DNA of 64,000 nt from Acetobacterium woodii (GTDB lineage: Bacteria > Bacillota > Clostridia > Eubacteriales > Eubacteriaceae): positions 434,001-498,000 of the forward strand of contig JACQZP010000026.1 of the NCBI GenBank assembly GCA_016213825.1. Direction: 5' to 3'. The first letter of the stretch is position 1; each line of letters opens with the position of its first letter. Of the stretch, positions 52,448-61,755 are shown in pieces. The notes beneath the pieces are model-generated. The model saw only the letters and a list, made by a program, of their open reading frames with translations, was not told where the DNA came from and searched no databases. The translations under genes were made by a program, and so were the position numbers.

Positions 52448-53113
52448 ATGAATATTATTGCGATTAACGGCAGTCCCAGAAAAAAAGAAAATACGGCTAC
52501 CTTGTTGGAAAAAGCCCTGGAAGGTGCAGCAGATAAAGGTGCTCAAACCGAGCTCATTCATCTGTATGATTTGAATTATAAAGGTTGTATCAGTTGTTTT
52601 GCCTGTAAACGGATTGGTGGAAAAAGTTATGGCAAATGTGCTGTCAAAGATGATTTAACAGCGGTTTTTGAGAAGATTGAGACAGCGGATGCGCTGGTTT
52701 TAGGGTCACCCATCTATTTTGGTGAAGTTACCGGTGAAATGCGCTCATTCCTGGAGCGTTTATTTTTTCAATATCATGTCTATGATAAGCAACGTACGGT
52801 TCTTTTTCCCAAAAAAATCAAAACCGGGTTCATTTTTACCATGAATGCCCCGGAAAAGGTATTAAAAGATATCAAATATGATATGAAATTCAAGGGTTAT
52901 GAAAGTATTCTTACCCATTTCTTTGGCAGTGCAAAAACGTTAGAAGTCACAGATACCTGGCAGTTTCCCGATTATTCAAAATTCGAGGCAACCTCCTTCA
53001 ATGTAGATGCTAAAGCCAAACGGCGCCGGGAAGTGTTCCCCAATGATTGTGAAAAAGCTTATGGGTTAGGCGTGGAATTAGTAACAGCCAACAGCGAGGT
53101 TAAAACGAAATAA
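52448..53113 (+). CDS. Flavodoxin-fold NAD(P)H-dependent oxidoreductase
   Basis: The 221-residue protein starts with the FMN loop INGSPRKKENTATLL, then a Cys-containing loop (GCISCFACKR, with a further Cys in GKCAVKDD) and the flavin contact SPIYFGEVTGEMRSFLERL. It belongs with iron-sulfur flavoprotein-like reductases, as does the gene at 30697, but the two sequences are quite different. AAAGGAG (52434-52440) precedes the ATG at 52448. The upstream gap 52181-52447 shows no other feature. Confidence 0.82.
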   Translation: MNIIAINGSPRKKENTATLLEKALEGAADKGAQTELIHLYDLNYKGCISCFACKRIGGKSYGKCAVKDDLTAVFEKIETADALVLGSPIYFGEVTGEMRSFLERLFFQYHVYDKQRTVLFPKKIKTGFIFTMNAPEKVLKDIKYDMKFKGYESILTHFFGSAKTLEVTDTWQFPDYSKFEATSFNVDAKAKRRREVFPNDCEKAYGLGVELVTANSEVKTK

Positions 53114-53176
53114 TAAGAAACTAGTAATATAATGCTTTGTATGGTGAGATATTAAGCGAAACGATCTAGTTCGATT

Positions 53177-53214
53177 AAAAAATGCTTTTGTCCAATTAAG
53201 ACAAAAGCATTTTT
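53177..53214 (+). terminator. Terminator of the flavoprotein gene
   Basis: AAAAATGCTTTTGTC and GACAAAAGCATTTTT are fully complementary around a seven-base loop. Confidence 0.85.
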
Positions 53215-53342
53215 AAGTTTTTTTGATTGGTAATTTGCGAGCATCGGGAAATACTAAACAAATATATCTGATTGTAGCAACTAATGAATAAGACAATTTC
53301 ATTTCATTTAATGCAATTTATTACAACACAGGGATTCTTTCA

Positions 53343-54716
53343 TTAGAGGTAGGGTCCCATTGATTCAATGTCCTCATGCCAAACGGCAATCCGGTTTCGT
53401 CCAGCTTCCTTGGCCAGGTAAAGGGCTTCATCAGATCGCTTCAATAGATTATCAAAGGAGCTTTCGTCCATCGGGTTGGATGTAACAACACCGATAGAAA
53501 TGGTGACGACACCCTGAATTGGGGATGAATCGTGAGGGATTGCTAAATTTTGGATGGTTGCTCTTAAAGATTCAGCGACATTTTCAGCACCTTTTGCGTT
53601 GGTATTGGGCAGTAGGCAGGCGAACTCTTCACCGCCCCACCGGGCAGCCAGATCCCTGGGGCGTTTGAGGGTGCTTGAAAGGGCCGAGGCAACTTTTTTA
53701 AGACAGGTATCACCCTCCAGATGACCATAGGTGTCATTGTAAAATTTAAAATGATCAATATCAATTAAAAGAATGGATAGAATTGTCCCGGTTCGTTTGG
53801 CTTTTTTGATTTCCTGGGTCATTGTATCGTCAAACCGACGACGATTGGCAATTTGGGTAAGCTGATCAACATCTGTGTTTATTTTTAAAGTATCCTGATA
53901 GTATTTTAAGGCGAGATGATTTTTTATTTTAGCCTTGATAATAGGAACACTGAAAGGTTTGGTAATATAGTCGATGGCCCCTAGTGTTAAACCGTATTCA
54001 ATATCATTGGCGGCAGTCAGCGAGGTGAGGAAGATTACCGGAATATCTTTTGTCTTGATCCCCTGGTTCAAGCGGTTACAAATCTCGTAGCCATCCATTT
54101 CCGGCATGATAATATCTAAAAGAATAAGATCAGGCGGATCATCGGAATTACAAATGGACAAGGCTTCTTTGCCATTGTGGGTAATTAATACTTCATAATC
54201 CTCACTCAAGGCTGTTTCCAGTATTTTGGTGTTCAATGGGGAATCATCCACAACTAGGATTTTTTGACGAATCGGGCAGAGTTCCCGGAGTGCGGTTTGA
54301 ATATGCGATTCTTCAAGGTGTTTTCGCGCTTCTTGAAGACCAATGGCTGAGAGTTTGGTATGGGTAATATCGATTCCGGCTACATAGACGTAGTCATCAT
54401 GCCGATTAAATTCCCAGTCAATGTATCTGTAAGAGTTATCATCAGATCGAAAACGATTAGAAAAGGTGAGGCGGTGGCTGGTATGAATCAATTCAGAAAA
54501 AATAAAGACAGTGGCATCCCGATCATCGGGATGAACGTAATCGATAATATTAGTTCCTTCCAGTTTTTCTGGGGAATACCCAAAGATTCTTTCCCAAGCA
54601 ACGTTGATTTTTTCGAATTGGCCTTGAATCGAAAGAATACATAAAAGATCAAGATTCAGGGAAAAAATTCGGTTTAAAATCTGTGCTGGCGTATTAGTGG
54701 CGTAAAAATTTTCCAT
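53343..54716 (-). CDS. Diguanylate cyclase, PAS-REC-GGDEF
   Basis: Order: PAS/PAC (about residues 10-125), a response-regulator receiver (about 155-280, with phospho-Asp in LILLDIIMPEMDG) and GGDEF (about 295-450). The active site is ARWGGEEF and RPRD five residues earlier is the I-site, so it should make cyclic di-GMP, controlled by phosphorylation and by the PAS ligand. A GTG at 54824 would add 36 residues without homology; ATG 54716 is chosen but neither has a strong Shine-Dalgarno. It shares a promoter type with the chemoreceptor gene. Confidence 0.85.
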   Translation of the reverse strand: MENFYATNTPAQILNRIFSLNLDLLCILSIQGQFEKINVAWERIFGYSPEKLEGTNIIDYVHPDDRDATVFIFSELIHTSHRLTFSNRFRSDDNSYRYIDWEFNRHDDYVYVAGIDITHTKLSAIGLQEARKHLEESHIQTALRELCPIRQKILVVDDSPLNTKILETALSEDYEVLITHNGKEALSICNSDDPPDLILLDIIMPEMDGYEICNRLNQGIKTKDIPVIFLTSLTAANDIEYGLTLGAIDYITKPFSVPIIKAKIKNHLALKYYQDTLKINTDVDQLTQIANRRRFDDTMTQEIKKAKRTGTILSILLIDIDHFKFYNDTYGHLEGDTCLKKVASALSSTLKRPRDLAARWGGEEFACLLPNTNAKGAENVAESLRATIQNLAIPHDSSPIQGVVTISIGVVTSNPMDESSFDNLLKRSDEALYLAKEAGRNRIAVWHEDIESMGPYL

Positions 54717-54900
54717 AGGCAGTTTTTTCCAATCATTAATTCTAAATTTGCGAGTAAAACGAATGAAAGCAAGGGATCTAGTCGATAGTCCATAGATTTC
54801 AGTTGAATTTATAACGGATGTCACTATTTGTTGGTGTGGATAATTGAGAGCATAATAATGTTTGAGTATATTATTATGTCTTGATATTTGGTTTCATACA

Positions 54901-54929
54901 ATTATACATGTGGAAGGATTTTAAGTCAA
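54901..54929 (-). promoter_or_regulatory. Promoter of the PAS-REC-GGDEF gene
   Basis: On the minus strand TTGACT (54929-54924), a 17-base spacer and TATAAT (54906-54901) with TG ahead. The 20 bases at 54919-54938 are identical to 57941-57960. Confidence 0.75.
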
Positions 54930-54969
54930 AGTGATTATGCTAACAAAACAGGGCAAAAAAGAGAAAAAA

Positions 54970-54985
54970 GGCAATTTAAATTGCC
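54970..54985 (-). terminator. Terminator of the chemoreceptor gene
   Basis: GGCAATTTAAATTGCC is a perfect palindrome. On the minus strand TTTTTTCTCTTTTTT follows. Confidence 0.7.
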
Positions 54986-55007
54986 TATAATTCGTAAGGA
55001 ATAGTAC

Positions 55008-57752
55008 TTAGTATTTATCCATGTCGTCCAGAATAATTGGGGAGGTATTATTCTGGACGACAGCTTCTTTTACGGGTTTGGGAATTAGGGCAGCGGATTG
55101 TGTAGTTTTGGATTTATCTTTAAGTTTAAAGGTGTCCACCATTTCTTTGAGCATTTCTGCCTGACTGGACAGTTCCTGACTGGCAGCAGCACTTTGCTCA
55201 GCGGTGGCAGAGTTGGTTTGAACTACCAGAGAAACCTGTTCCAGACCTTTGGTGATCTGAGAAATCTCGGTCGCTTGATCATTGGAAGCCTGGGCGATTT
55301 TACTGACCAGCTCCGCAACTTTTTCAATTTGACTCAAGATTTCTTTTAAGCTCTCGGCAGTTTCGTCGGCGATTTTAGTTCCCACATCAACCTTACTAAT
55401 AGAACCTTCAATGAGTGTGGTGGTCTCCTTGGCAGCTTCAGCACTTCGTGCCGCCAGAGTACGGACTTCTTCGGCCACTACGGCAAAGCCTTTGCCGTGC
55501 TGTCCGGCTCTAGCGGCTTCCACAGCAGCATTTAAAGACAGAATATTGGTCTGAAAGGCGATGTCATCAATGACCTTGATGATTTTTGAAATATTGTGGG
55601 AGGACTCATTAATGTCCAGCATTGAAGCAACCATCTCTGCCATTTGTTTATTACCGGACTGGGCGTTGGTCTGCACTTCAACGGCTCGATCATTGGCCTC
55701 ATTGGCATTTTGGGCATTCCTTTTGGTTTCGGCAGCTACTTCGTCAATGGAAGCAGATAGTTCTTCGATGGAACTGGCCTGTTCGGTAGTGCCATGGGAT
55801 AAGTGCTGACCGCCATCGGATATTTGACGGGCACCAGTCTCTACCTGGCCAGCAGCCTCATTGATTTCACCCATTACATTGCTCAGATGGGTCGTAATAC
55901 CATTGATGGCATCTTTTATTGCAATGAAATCACCAAGGTAATCGGTTGTTATTTCCTGCCCTAAATCGCCTGCACCAATGCGTTCAAGGGTATCAGTGAT
56001 TTCATCCACATACTGTTTTAAAAAGACAATGGTTGCGTTCATATCATTTTTAATTTGACCATGCTGACCCTTGAAATTACCCTCCATGATAATATTCAGA
56101 TTACCTTGGGAAAGCTCTTTTAGTGTGGCAGAAGCGGCCTGGATAGGATCGATGACAGCATCTAGCGTTTGGTTGAATCCGGCAATAACTTTAGCATATT
56201 CGCCAGGGAATTTTGAAGTATCCCCACGATGGGCCAAATCGCCTTCGACAGCAATTTGTGACATAGACTCAGTTTCTTCCACTAACATGACAATATTTTT
56301 AATCATCCAGGTCAGACTGGGGATTAACTGATCTTTGTCACTTCGTTTTCCGGTAGTGTTTAAATCTTCAAGATCACTCATGTTACCATTGGCAATATTA
56401 TTGACGATCTCCATAATGTGAACCATCTTACTGTTGATCTTATTAATGGAGTCTGATATTTCAGCATAAATGCCGCAATAATTGCCGTTGATTGTACTGG
56501 AGAAATCATTGACACTCATCAGTGCCAGCACCTGATTTCCTTCTTCCAGAGCTCCAAGGCCGTCAATACAGGCGTTAATATTATTCTTGAGAGTATTAAA
56601 ATCGCCGTGGTAGGTATCACTGATTTTAGACGGAATTTCGCCATTGCCAATGCGTTTAATATAATCAGCGGCGACATTGAGCGGATCAATGACGGCATCC
56701 AAGGTATCATTGACACCCTGGACAATTTCTCTGAAACCGCCCTGAAAATCCCCGGCATTGCCGCGGGTGTGAAGATGCCCTTCCACAGCGGCGGCTGATA
56801 GCCGCTTCGATTCACTGATCAGGAGCCGAATATTTTCCACGGTCTGTTTCAATGCCGGTGTGATTTCGTCCCGATCGCCCAGAGATTCGATTTCCGCTGA
56901 CAGATCTCCAGCAGCGACTTGATTCAGTGTGCCGATGAGCTCCAGCTGCAGATTCTCAGCAAAGTTGTCAAGAGCAACCGCCATTTGACCAATTTCATTG
57001 GTCGGTTCCATATTCAGGCGAATTCCCAAATATCCTTGATTCATTTCCTGAATCATTTGATTAACACGATTGATTGGTCTCGTAATAGAATTTGAGATTC
57101 GATATAAGACCAGTGCAAGCACTAAAAAAACCAGCAATCCCATTCCGGCAATAAGCATGATATTTTTAGTAATGGCGGCAAAAACACTTTCCAGGGAATA
57201 GCCGATATCAATGGCACCGACCAGCTCTCCGTTGATTGTCAAGGGATACAAAACATCGTAAACGGTTACATCGTGGGATTCATAATAATACTCCGATGCC
57301 GAGGAAATGCCATCCTGGGCAGCCGCCTTCATGCTTTCATCATCAGAATAATCATTGCCGACATCATCTTTGACACTATCGGCAATGTCGATAACATTTT
57401 TATCAATGATGGCGATATAGACGATACTTTCATCATTGGCCATTTTATCAATCTGGGATTGATAACTGAATTCAGCTTTAACTCTTTCAATTTGTTCAGT
57501 GGTTGCCCCGGAAGCTGAATCTGATAATGCTTCAATGGTATTGGCATTATTTTCCAGCTGTGTGACAAAGCGCTGGGAGGTCACAAATCCATTGCTTTTT
57601 AATTCTTCCAGCAGGCTGTCGCGAATTAAATAGGAAGATATGACACCAATGGCTATAATTCCGAAAAATACACATAAAAGAGGAATAATCAGAAGCTTGA
57701 ATCGAATAGATGCGGTTTTTTTGAAATTAATATTTTCATGTTTTGCTTTCAT
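55008..57752 (-). CDS. Methyl-accepting chemotaxis protein with repeated HAMP-like modules
   Basis: The protein has about 914 residues. A helix (about 22-45) is followed by an extracytoplasmic Cache-like domain (about 46-190), a second helix (about 193-215) and HAMP. Several HAMP-like repeats follow, marked by recurring [24 protein letters not shown] and [22 protein letters not shown]. The signalling domain holds the MCP hairpin [20 protein letters not shown] and [14 protein letters not shown]. It should sense an outside ligand and control CheA; the repeated modules lengthen the relay. AAAGGTGA precedes the ATG at 57752. It is a single gene. Confidence 0.92.
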   Translation of the reverse strand: MKAKHENINFKKTASIRFKLLIIPLLCVFFGIIAIGVISSYLIRDSLLEELKSNGFVTSQRFVTQLENNANTIEALSDSASGATTEQIERVKAEFSYQSQIDKMANDESIVYIAIIDKNVIDIADSVKDDVGNDYSDDESMKAAAQDGISSASEYYYESHDVTVYDVLYPLTINGELVGAIDIGYSLESVFAAITKNIMLIAGMGLLVFLVLALVLYRISNSITRPINRVNQMIQEMNQGYLGIRLNMEPTNEIGQMAVALDNFAENLQLELIGTLNQVAAGDLSAEIESLGDRDEITPALKQTVENIRLLISESKRLSAAAVEGHLHTRGNAGDFQGGFREIVQGVNDTLDAVIDPLNVAADYIKRIGNGEIPSKISDTYHGDFNTLKNNINACIDGLGALEEGNQVLALMSVNDFSSTINGNYCGIYAEISDSINKINSKMVHIMEIVNNIANGNMSDLEDLNTTGKRSDKDQLIPSLTWMIKNIVMLVEETESMSQIAVEGDLAHRGDTSKFPGEYAKVIAGFNQTLDAVIDPIQAASATLKELSQGNLNIIMEGNFKGQHGQIKNDMNATIVFLKQYVDEITDTLERIGAGDLGQEITTDYLGDFIAIKDAINGITTHLSNVMGEINEAAGQVETGARQISDGGQHLSHGTTEQASSIEELSASIDEVAAETKRNAQNANEANDRAVEVQTNAQSGNKQMAEMVASMLDINESSHNISKIIKVIDDIAFQTNILSLNAAVEAARAGQHGKGFAVVAEEVRTLAARSAEAAKETTTLIEGSISKVDVGTKIADETAESLKEILSQIEKVAELVSKIAQASNDQATEISQITKGLEQVSLVVQTNSATAEQSAAASQELSSQAEMLKEMVDTFKLKDKSKTTQSAALIPKPVKEAVVQNNTSPIILDDMDKY

Positions 57753-57922
57753 CAGTTCACCTTTTTTCATCAGATAATTATTATCATCAAATTTTAAATC
57801 CAGAGTTTAAGTGTTTAGGAGCAATAGAAAAACAGAACACCATCGATTGTCGGTATTTCAGGCTACATTAATCAGCCGGTATACTCAACTTGTAAGTAAT
57901 CTGGAGAGGCAGATATTATTTA

Positions 57923-57951
57923 ATTATACAGAGCAGTTGCTTTTAAGTCAA
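57923..57951 (-). promoter_or_regulatory. Promoter of the chemoreceptor gene
   Basis: On the minus strand TTGACT (57951-57946), a 17-base spacer and TATAAT (57928-57923). The -35 and its upstream flank match the promoter at 54901-54929 over 20 bases. Confidence 0.75.
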
Positions 57952-57976
57952 AGTGATTATTTTACAAAAAAGGATA

Positions 57977-58028
57977 AAAAAAGCGATGGTATAAACGGTT
58001 GTGATGAACAACTGTAAACCATTGCTTT
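57977..58028 (-). terminator. Terminator of the PD-(D/E)XK-like gene
   Basis: AAAGCGATGG and CCATTGCTTT (one G-U pair) with an inner GGTTGT/ACAACT stem. On the minus strand seven T residues follow. Confidence 0.7.
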
Positions 58029-58082
58029 TGATGATTGTCGTAAATTGATTAACCAGAAAAATTTTATCTTTGCAGTTTAGCT

Positions 58083-59201
58083 TTACTGTTCCACGAAATC
58101 GATGATGATTTCGATAAGTTCCATAGCTAATTTATTGTAGTGGTCGCCAGTAAGGTCATCAGTACCTGAATAAATTAGAACAAAAGATTTGGCGTTAAGT
58201 CCCACACCAATTTTAATCCGGGGTTTGTTCTTGAATGCAACAGGAATATTATCGTTTCTCAAGGTAATGTAGATCTTTTCCTTATCAGCAAAAAGCTTGA
58301 CCAGGGTTCGGCCATCTTCGGCTTTAATACTGTAAGAACCATTAAAGGTAATAATTTTACCAGTGGTGAGTCGGTCTCCCAGTGAGACAATAAATTCTTC
58401 CAGATTCAGTTTCAAATCCGGGCGCCATTGATCCAGAACAATGGTACGGATAGTGGGATCATTATTGCTGGCACCGGTTTCGGCCGGCAGGTGAAGGACA
58501 TTCTGCTTTGAAACAGCATAATATCCTTTTTTAAGATCAACCAACTTTTGTTCTTCCAGCATGGCATAGGTAATCAGCCCGAAAGATTGTTTTTCAGCCC
58601 GCCAGCCGCTGACACCGATCGGAGGCAGAAAATTAGCATTCTTAAAAGGCTGGATATCTGAGGGGTCGTTGGTTAGGGCAACAAACAGAAAATCCGGATT
58701 ATATCCAAAATTTTCAATACAAAGCTTGATCATCCCAGGCTTTTTAAGAACCTTGGGTACGTCATGGTAGAGTTTGTAGGCTTCATCTAAATCTTCAATA
58801 AAGCCACCGTCTTTTTGATGGTGATAAGCCTTGGCCAGACGATACATTAGGGCCAGACGAATGTTCAGTTTTGCGGCAATTCCTTTGTAGGAATTGGGGA
58901 AAAGTTTAATGTTTAATTTTTCCGAAGCATCATCATAGGCAGAAATCTTTGATTCAACAAAAATCACATGCCGCTGGAGGCTTTTTTCTTCGGCGATGAT
59001 GACGAGATTAGGTTTGCCAAATTGTCCCAGAGACGGTTCAATAATAAAACTGATTTTGACAATATCCGGCAGCCATTCGGGCTTAAAGTCATCCGTAAAT
59101 TTAATTGTATTTAAAAATTTTAATTGCTTTGCAAAATCGGTTTCCATATCAAGTATGATGCTGTTCACAACACCTTGGTTACCGTAGAATGTGGTTGTCA
59201 T
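58083..59201 (-). CDS. Unrecognised protein with a PD-(D/E)XK nuclease-like motif
   Basis: The 372-residue protein contains E55, then GKPNLVII (N65 where the nuclease motif has Asp), and the strand HVIFVESK with E83-S-K85. The order E...P(D/N)...ExK fits a PD-(D/E)XK core near residues 45-90, although the usual first Asp is replaced by Asn. The rest (YRLAKAYHHQKDGGF, and later TFNGSYSIKAEDGRTLVKLF) is unassigned. It could be a nuclease-fold protein of unknown activity or an inactive one. It is transcribed alone, with no methyltransferase or helicase beside it. Confidence 0.55.
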   Translation of the reverse strand: MTTTFYGNQGVVNSIILDMETDFAKQLKFLNTIKFTDDFKPEWLPDIVKISFIIEPSLGQFGKPNLVIIAEEKSLQRHVIFVESKISAYDDASEKLNIKLFPNSYKGIAAKLNIRLALMYRLAKAYHHQKDGGFIEDLDEAYKLYHDVPKVLKKPGMIKLCIENFGYNPDFLFVALTNDPSDIQPFKNANFLPPIGVSGWRAEKQSFGLITYAMLEEQKLVDLKKGYYAVSKQNVLHLPAETGASNNDPTIRTIVLDQWRPDLKLNLEEFIVSLGDRLTTGKIITFNGSYSIKAEDGRTLVKLFADKEKIYITLRNDNIPVAFKNKPRIKIGVGLNAKSFVLIYSGTDDLTGDHYNKLAMELIEIIIDFVEQ

Positions 59202-59297
59202 AAAAAATCCTCCATTTGTAGTGATTTAAGTATACCACGTCAAGCCCATAATAAAAAGAATTTTGATGCATCAACACACTATTTTAGAGAGGAAAAA

Positions 59298-60329
59298 TCA
59301 GGAAAAACGTGAAACCAGACCTTTCATGGTGTCAATGGTTAAATCGATATCATCAGAAGTGATGTCGTTGTTGGTGACAAAGCGGTATTCACCATTTTCC
59401 TGCCCGCTGATTTTAATATTTTTCTGCAAAAGTCCATTGACCAGTTCAGTCTCGGTGATGACAGATTCGGCCAAGGTAAAAAAAACCATATTGATGTCCA
59501 AACGATCCCGTTGAACAACACAGGACTCGATTTCTTCCAAACGGTTAGCCAGATAACGGGCGTTTTGATGGTCACTCTCCAAACGGTCGACCATGTCGGT
59601 TAAAGCAATGATTCCGGCGGCCGCCAGAATCCCGGCTTGACGGAGTCCGCCACCCATGAGTTTTCGGTTTTTGCGAGCCTTTTTAATAAAACTCTCGGTT
59701 CCCAAAAGTAAGGATCCCACTGGTGCGCATAACCCTTTGGACAAGCAAACGTTCACCGAATCGCTAAATTGGGCTATTTCTTTGGCATTTACACCTAAGG
59801 CAAGAGCTGCGTTAAAAAGACGGGCACCATCTAAATGAACCGGGATATCATGGTCGTGAGCCAGCTCATAAATTGCTTGCATATTCGAAAGTTGAACCAC
59901 CTGCCCTGAGGACTGGGCGTTTTCCATACAGATCAGTCCAGTGTCGGGAAAGTGAATATCATCGCCCCGGAGCATTCCTGCTAATTTTTGGACATCAATG
60001 TTGTTTCCAACGACTGGAAAGGTTCGAACCTGTACCCCAGAAAGCACGGCAGCAGCGCCAACCTCGTGCATCAGAATATGACAGGCATCGCCAACAAGAA
60101 TCTCATCCCCCCGTTTGGTATGAGTCATAATGGCAACCTGATTGCCAAAAGTCCCGGAAGGAACAAACAGTGCTGCTTCCTTGCCAAGGATTTCGCAGGC
60201 CAGTTTTTCAAGCTGATTGATGGTTGGATCATCGCCATACACATCATCGCCAACTGGAGCATTGGCCATGGCCTCGCGCATGGCGGGGGTTGGTTGAGTT
60301 ACCGTATCGCTTCTTAAATCAATAAACAT
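59298..60329 (-). CDS. Low-specificity L-threonine aldolase
   Basis: The 343-residue PLP enzyme cleaves threonine or allo-threonine to glycine and acetaldehyde. The start DLRSDTVTQPTPAMREAM, the region DDVYGDDPT and the PLP-lysine K198 (VCLSKGLCAPVGS) are diagnostic of the LtaE/GLY1 group. HLDGARLFNAA holds the PLP-binding Asp. AAAGGAGA precedes the ATG. It is a single gene and may feed glycine and C2 metabolism. Confidence 0.92.
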   Translation of the reverse strand: MFIDLRSDTVTQPTPAMREAMANAPVGDDVYGDDPTINQLEKLACEILGKEAALFVPSGTFGNQVAIMTHTKRGDEILVGDACHILMHEVGAAAVLSGVQVRTFPVVGNNIDVQKLAGMLRGDDIHFPDTGLICMENAQSSGQVVQLSNMQAIYELAHDHDIPVHLDGARLFNAALALGVNAKEIAQFSDSVNVCLSKGLCAPVGSLLLGTESFIKKARKNRKLMGGGLRQAGILAAAGIIALTDMVDRLESDHQNARYLANRLEEIESCVVQRDRLDINMVFFTLAESVITETELVNGLLQKNIKISGQENGEYRFVTNNDITSDDIDLTIDTMKGLVSRFS

Positions 60330-60534
60330 GTTTTTCTCCTTTATCTGTAATGCTGTATTTTCTTAGGTATTATATGTTTTAATTTGCAAAGTTTCCAGTT
60401 AAAATTTTATGAATCAGCAAGAAAAGAGTTTTAAGTGTTTGAGTTTGGGTAAAAACTACAAATAGTAAAAAAAAAGAATGTCAATTGAAGTGGGCATTAT
60501 ACCAGTCAATGTTAAGTGGAAAGTAGGGATGTAA

Positions 60535-61575
60535 TTGAACCATAAAAAGAACAGAGTAAGTCAATTGGTTCAGATGAAAAAGCGAAATTTGAAAAAAGTC
60601 ACCAATGAAGAAAGCCTTAAACAGATGCATCGGGCTCTAGTTGAGAGTGAAGAACGGTTTCAGCAACTCTTTTATGAAGCACCGCTAGGTTACCAGTCGT
60701 TGGACGGTGACGGGAACCTGATTGAGATTAATAATCAGTGGCTGGCAACTCTGGGCTATGATCGTGAGGAAGTTTTAGGTAAATGGTTTGGCGATTTTTT
60801 ACTACCAGAAGGACAGGAAACATTCAGAGAACGATTTCCGTTATTTAAAAAAAAGGGACAGATTCACAGCGAATTTGAAATGCTTCACAAAAATGGCAGT
60901 CATCGATTTATTGCCTTTGAAGGGAAAATCGGTTATGACTTAGAGGGGAACTTTAGACAAACCCACTGCATCCTTCAGGACATCACCGAACGGAAAGAAA
61001 ACGAACGAGCTCTTGAACGAGAACGCAAAGAGGCTTTGTTCCTCATTTATCACGACCAGCTAACCGGTCTTTATAACCGACGGTTTTATGAGGATGTTTT
61101 AAAAAAATTGGATCGTACTTCCAATCTGCCCTTATCTTTGCTCATGGGAGATGTCAATGGGCTTAAGCGAATGAATGATGTTTTTGGGCATAAACAAGGA
61201 GATGAACTGATTAAGTTAGCGGCTAAGGTTATTACTAAAGGGTGTCGTGCTGACGACATCATTGCCCGGTTAGGCGGCGATGAGTTTGTGGTGATCTTGC
61301 CCAAGGTAGACACAGCAGAAGCTGAGCGAATTATTGCTCGAATCAAAGAGTTATCATTGGACTACAGTATTGCCGGAACTCACGTATCGATTGCTTTTGG
61401 CCATGCTACAAAAATAAATGATGCAGAAGATATCAATGACATCTTTAAAAAAGCCGAAGAAGAGATGTACCGTCACAAGGTGATCGAACACCGGGATCAA
61501 CGGAATCAGATTATTAGTCTGTTTGCAGAAGTATTTAATGAGCAAGAAGAAAGTGAAAAAGAAATCAGTAAATAA
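60535..61575 (+). CDS. Diguanylate cyclase, PAS-GGDEF
   Basis: The 346-residue protein has a basic N-terminal helix, one PAS/PAC domain (about residues 40-160) and a GGDEF domain (about 175-335). The active site is ARLGGDEF, with the I-site RADD five residues before it, so it should be active and product-inhibited. The start is TTG (60535), after AGGGAT. The gene lies directly upstream of an HD-GYP gene, putting synthesis and breakdown of cyclic di-GMP side by side. Confidence 0.88.
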   Translation: MNHKKNRVSQLVQMKKRNLKKVTNEESLKQMHRALVESEERFQQLFYEAPLGYQSLDGDGNLIEINNQWLATLGYDREEVLGKWFGDFLLPEGQETFRERFPLFKKKGQIHSEFEMLHKNGSHRFIAFEGKIGYDLEGNFRQTHCILQDITERKENERALERERKEALFLIYHDQLTGLYNRRFYEDVLKKLDRTSNLPLSLLMGDVNGLKRMNDVFGHKQGDELIKLAAKVITKGCRADDIIARLGGDEFVVILPKVDTAEAERIIARIKELSLDYSIAGTHVSIAFGHATKINDAEDINDIFKKAEEEMYRHKVIEHRDQRNQIISLFAEVFNEQEESEKEISK

Positions 61576-61578
61576 AAT

Positions 61579-61621
61579 AATACCATCAGCATATGAAATG
61601 TTATGCTGATGGTATTTTTTT
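61579..61621 (+). terminator. Terminator of the PAS-GGDEF gene
   Basis: A perfect 15-base stem, AATACCATCAGCATA (61579-61593) with TATGCTGATGGTATT (61602-61616), and T residues. Confidence 0.88.
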
Positions 61622-61695
61622 ATTAATAAATACGAAGATAAAATTTAACCACAAATAAATATTGCCTGGATTTTGTTTAATTCTTAACAAAAATA

Positions 61696-61704
61696 TGGTA
61701 TCAT
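61696..61704 (+). promoter_or_regulatory. Extended -10 promoter of the HD-GYP gene
   Basis: TGGTATCAT lies about 50 bases before the start codon; no convincing -35 is visible. Confidence 0.45.
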
Positions 61705-61755
61705 ATCACAATACTATGTATAACGATGTTTTGTGGAAAGGAAAGAAAAAAAAGA

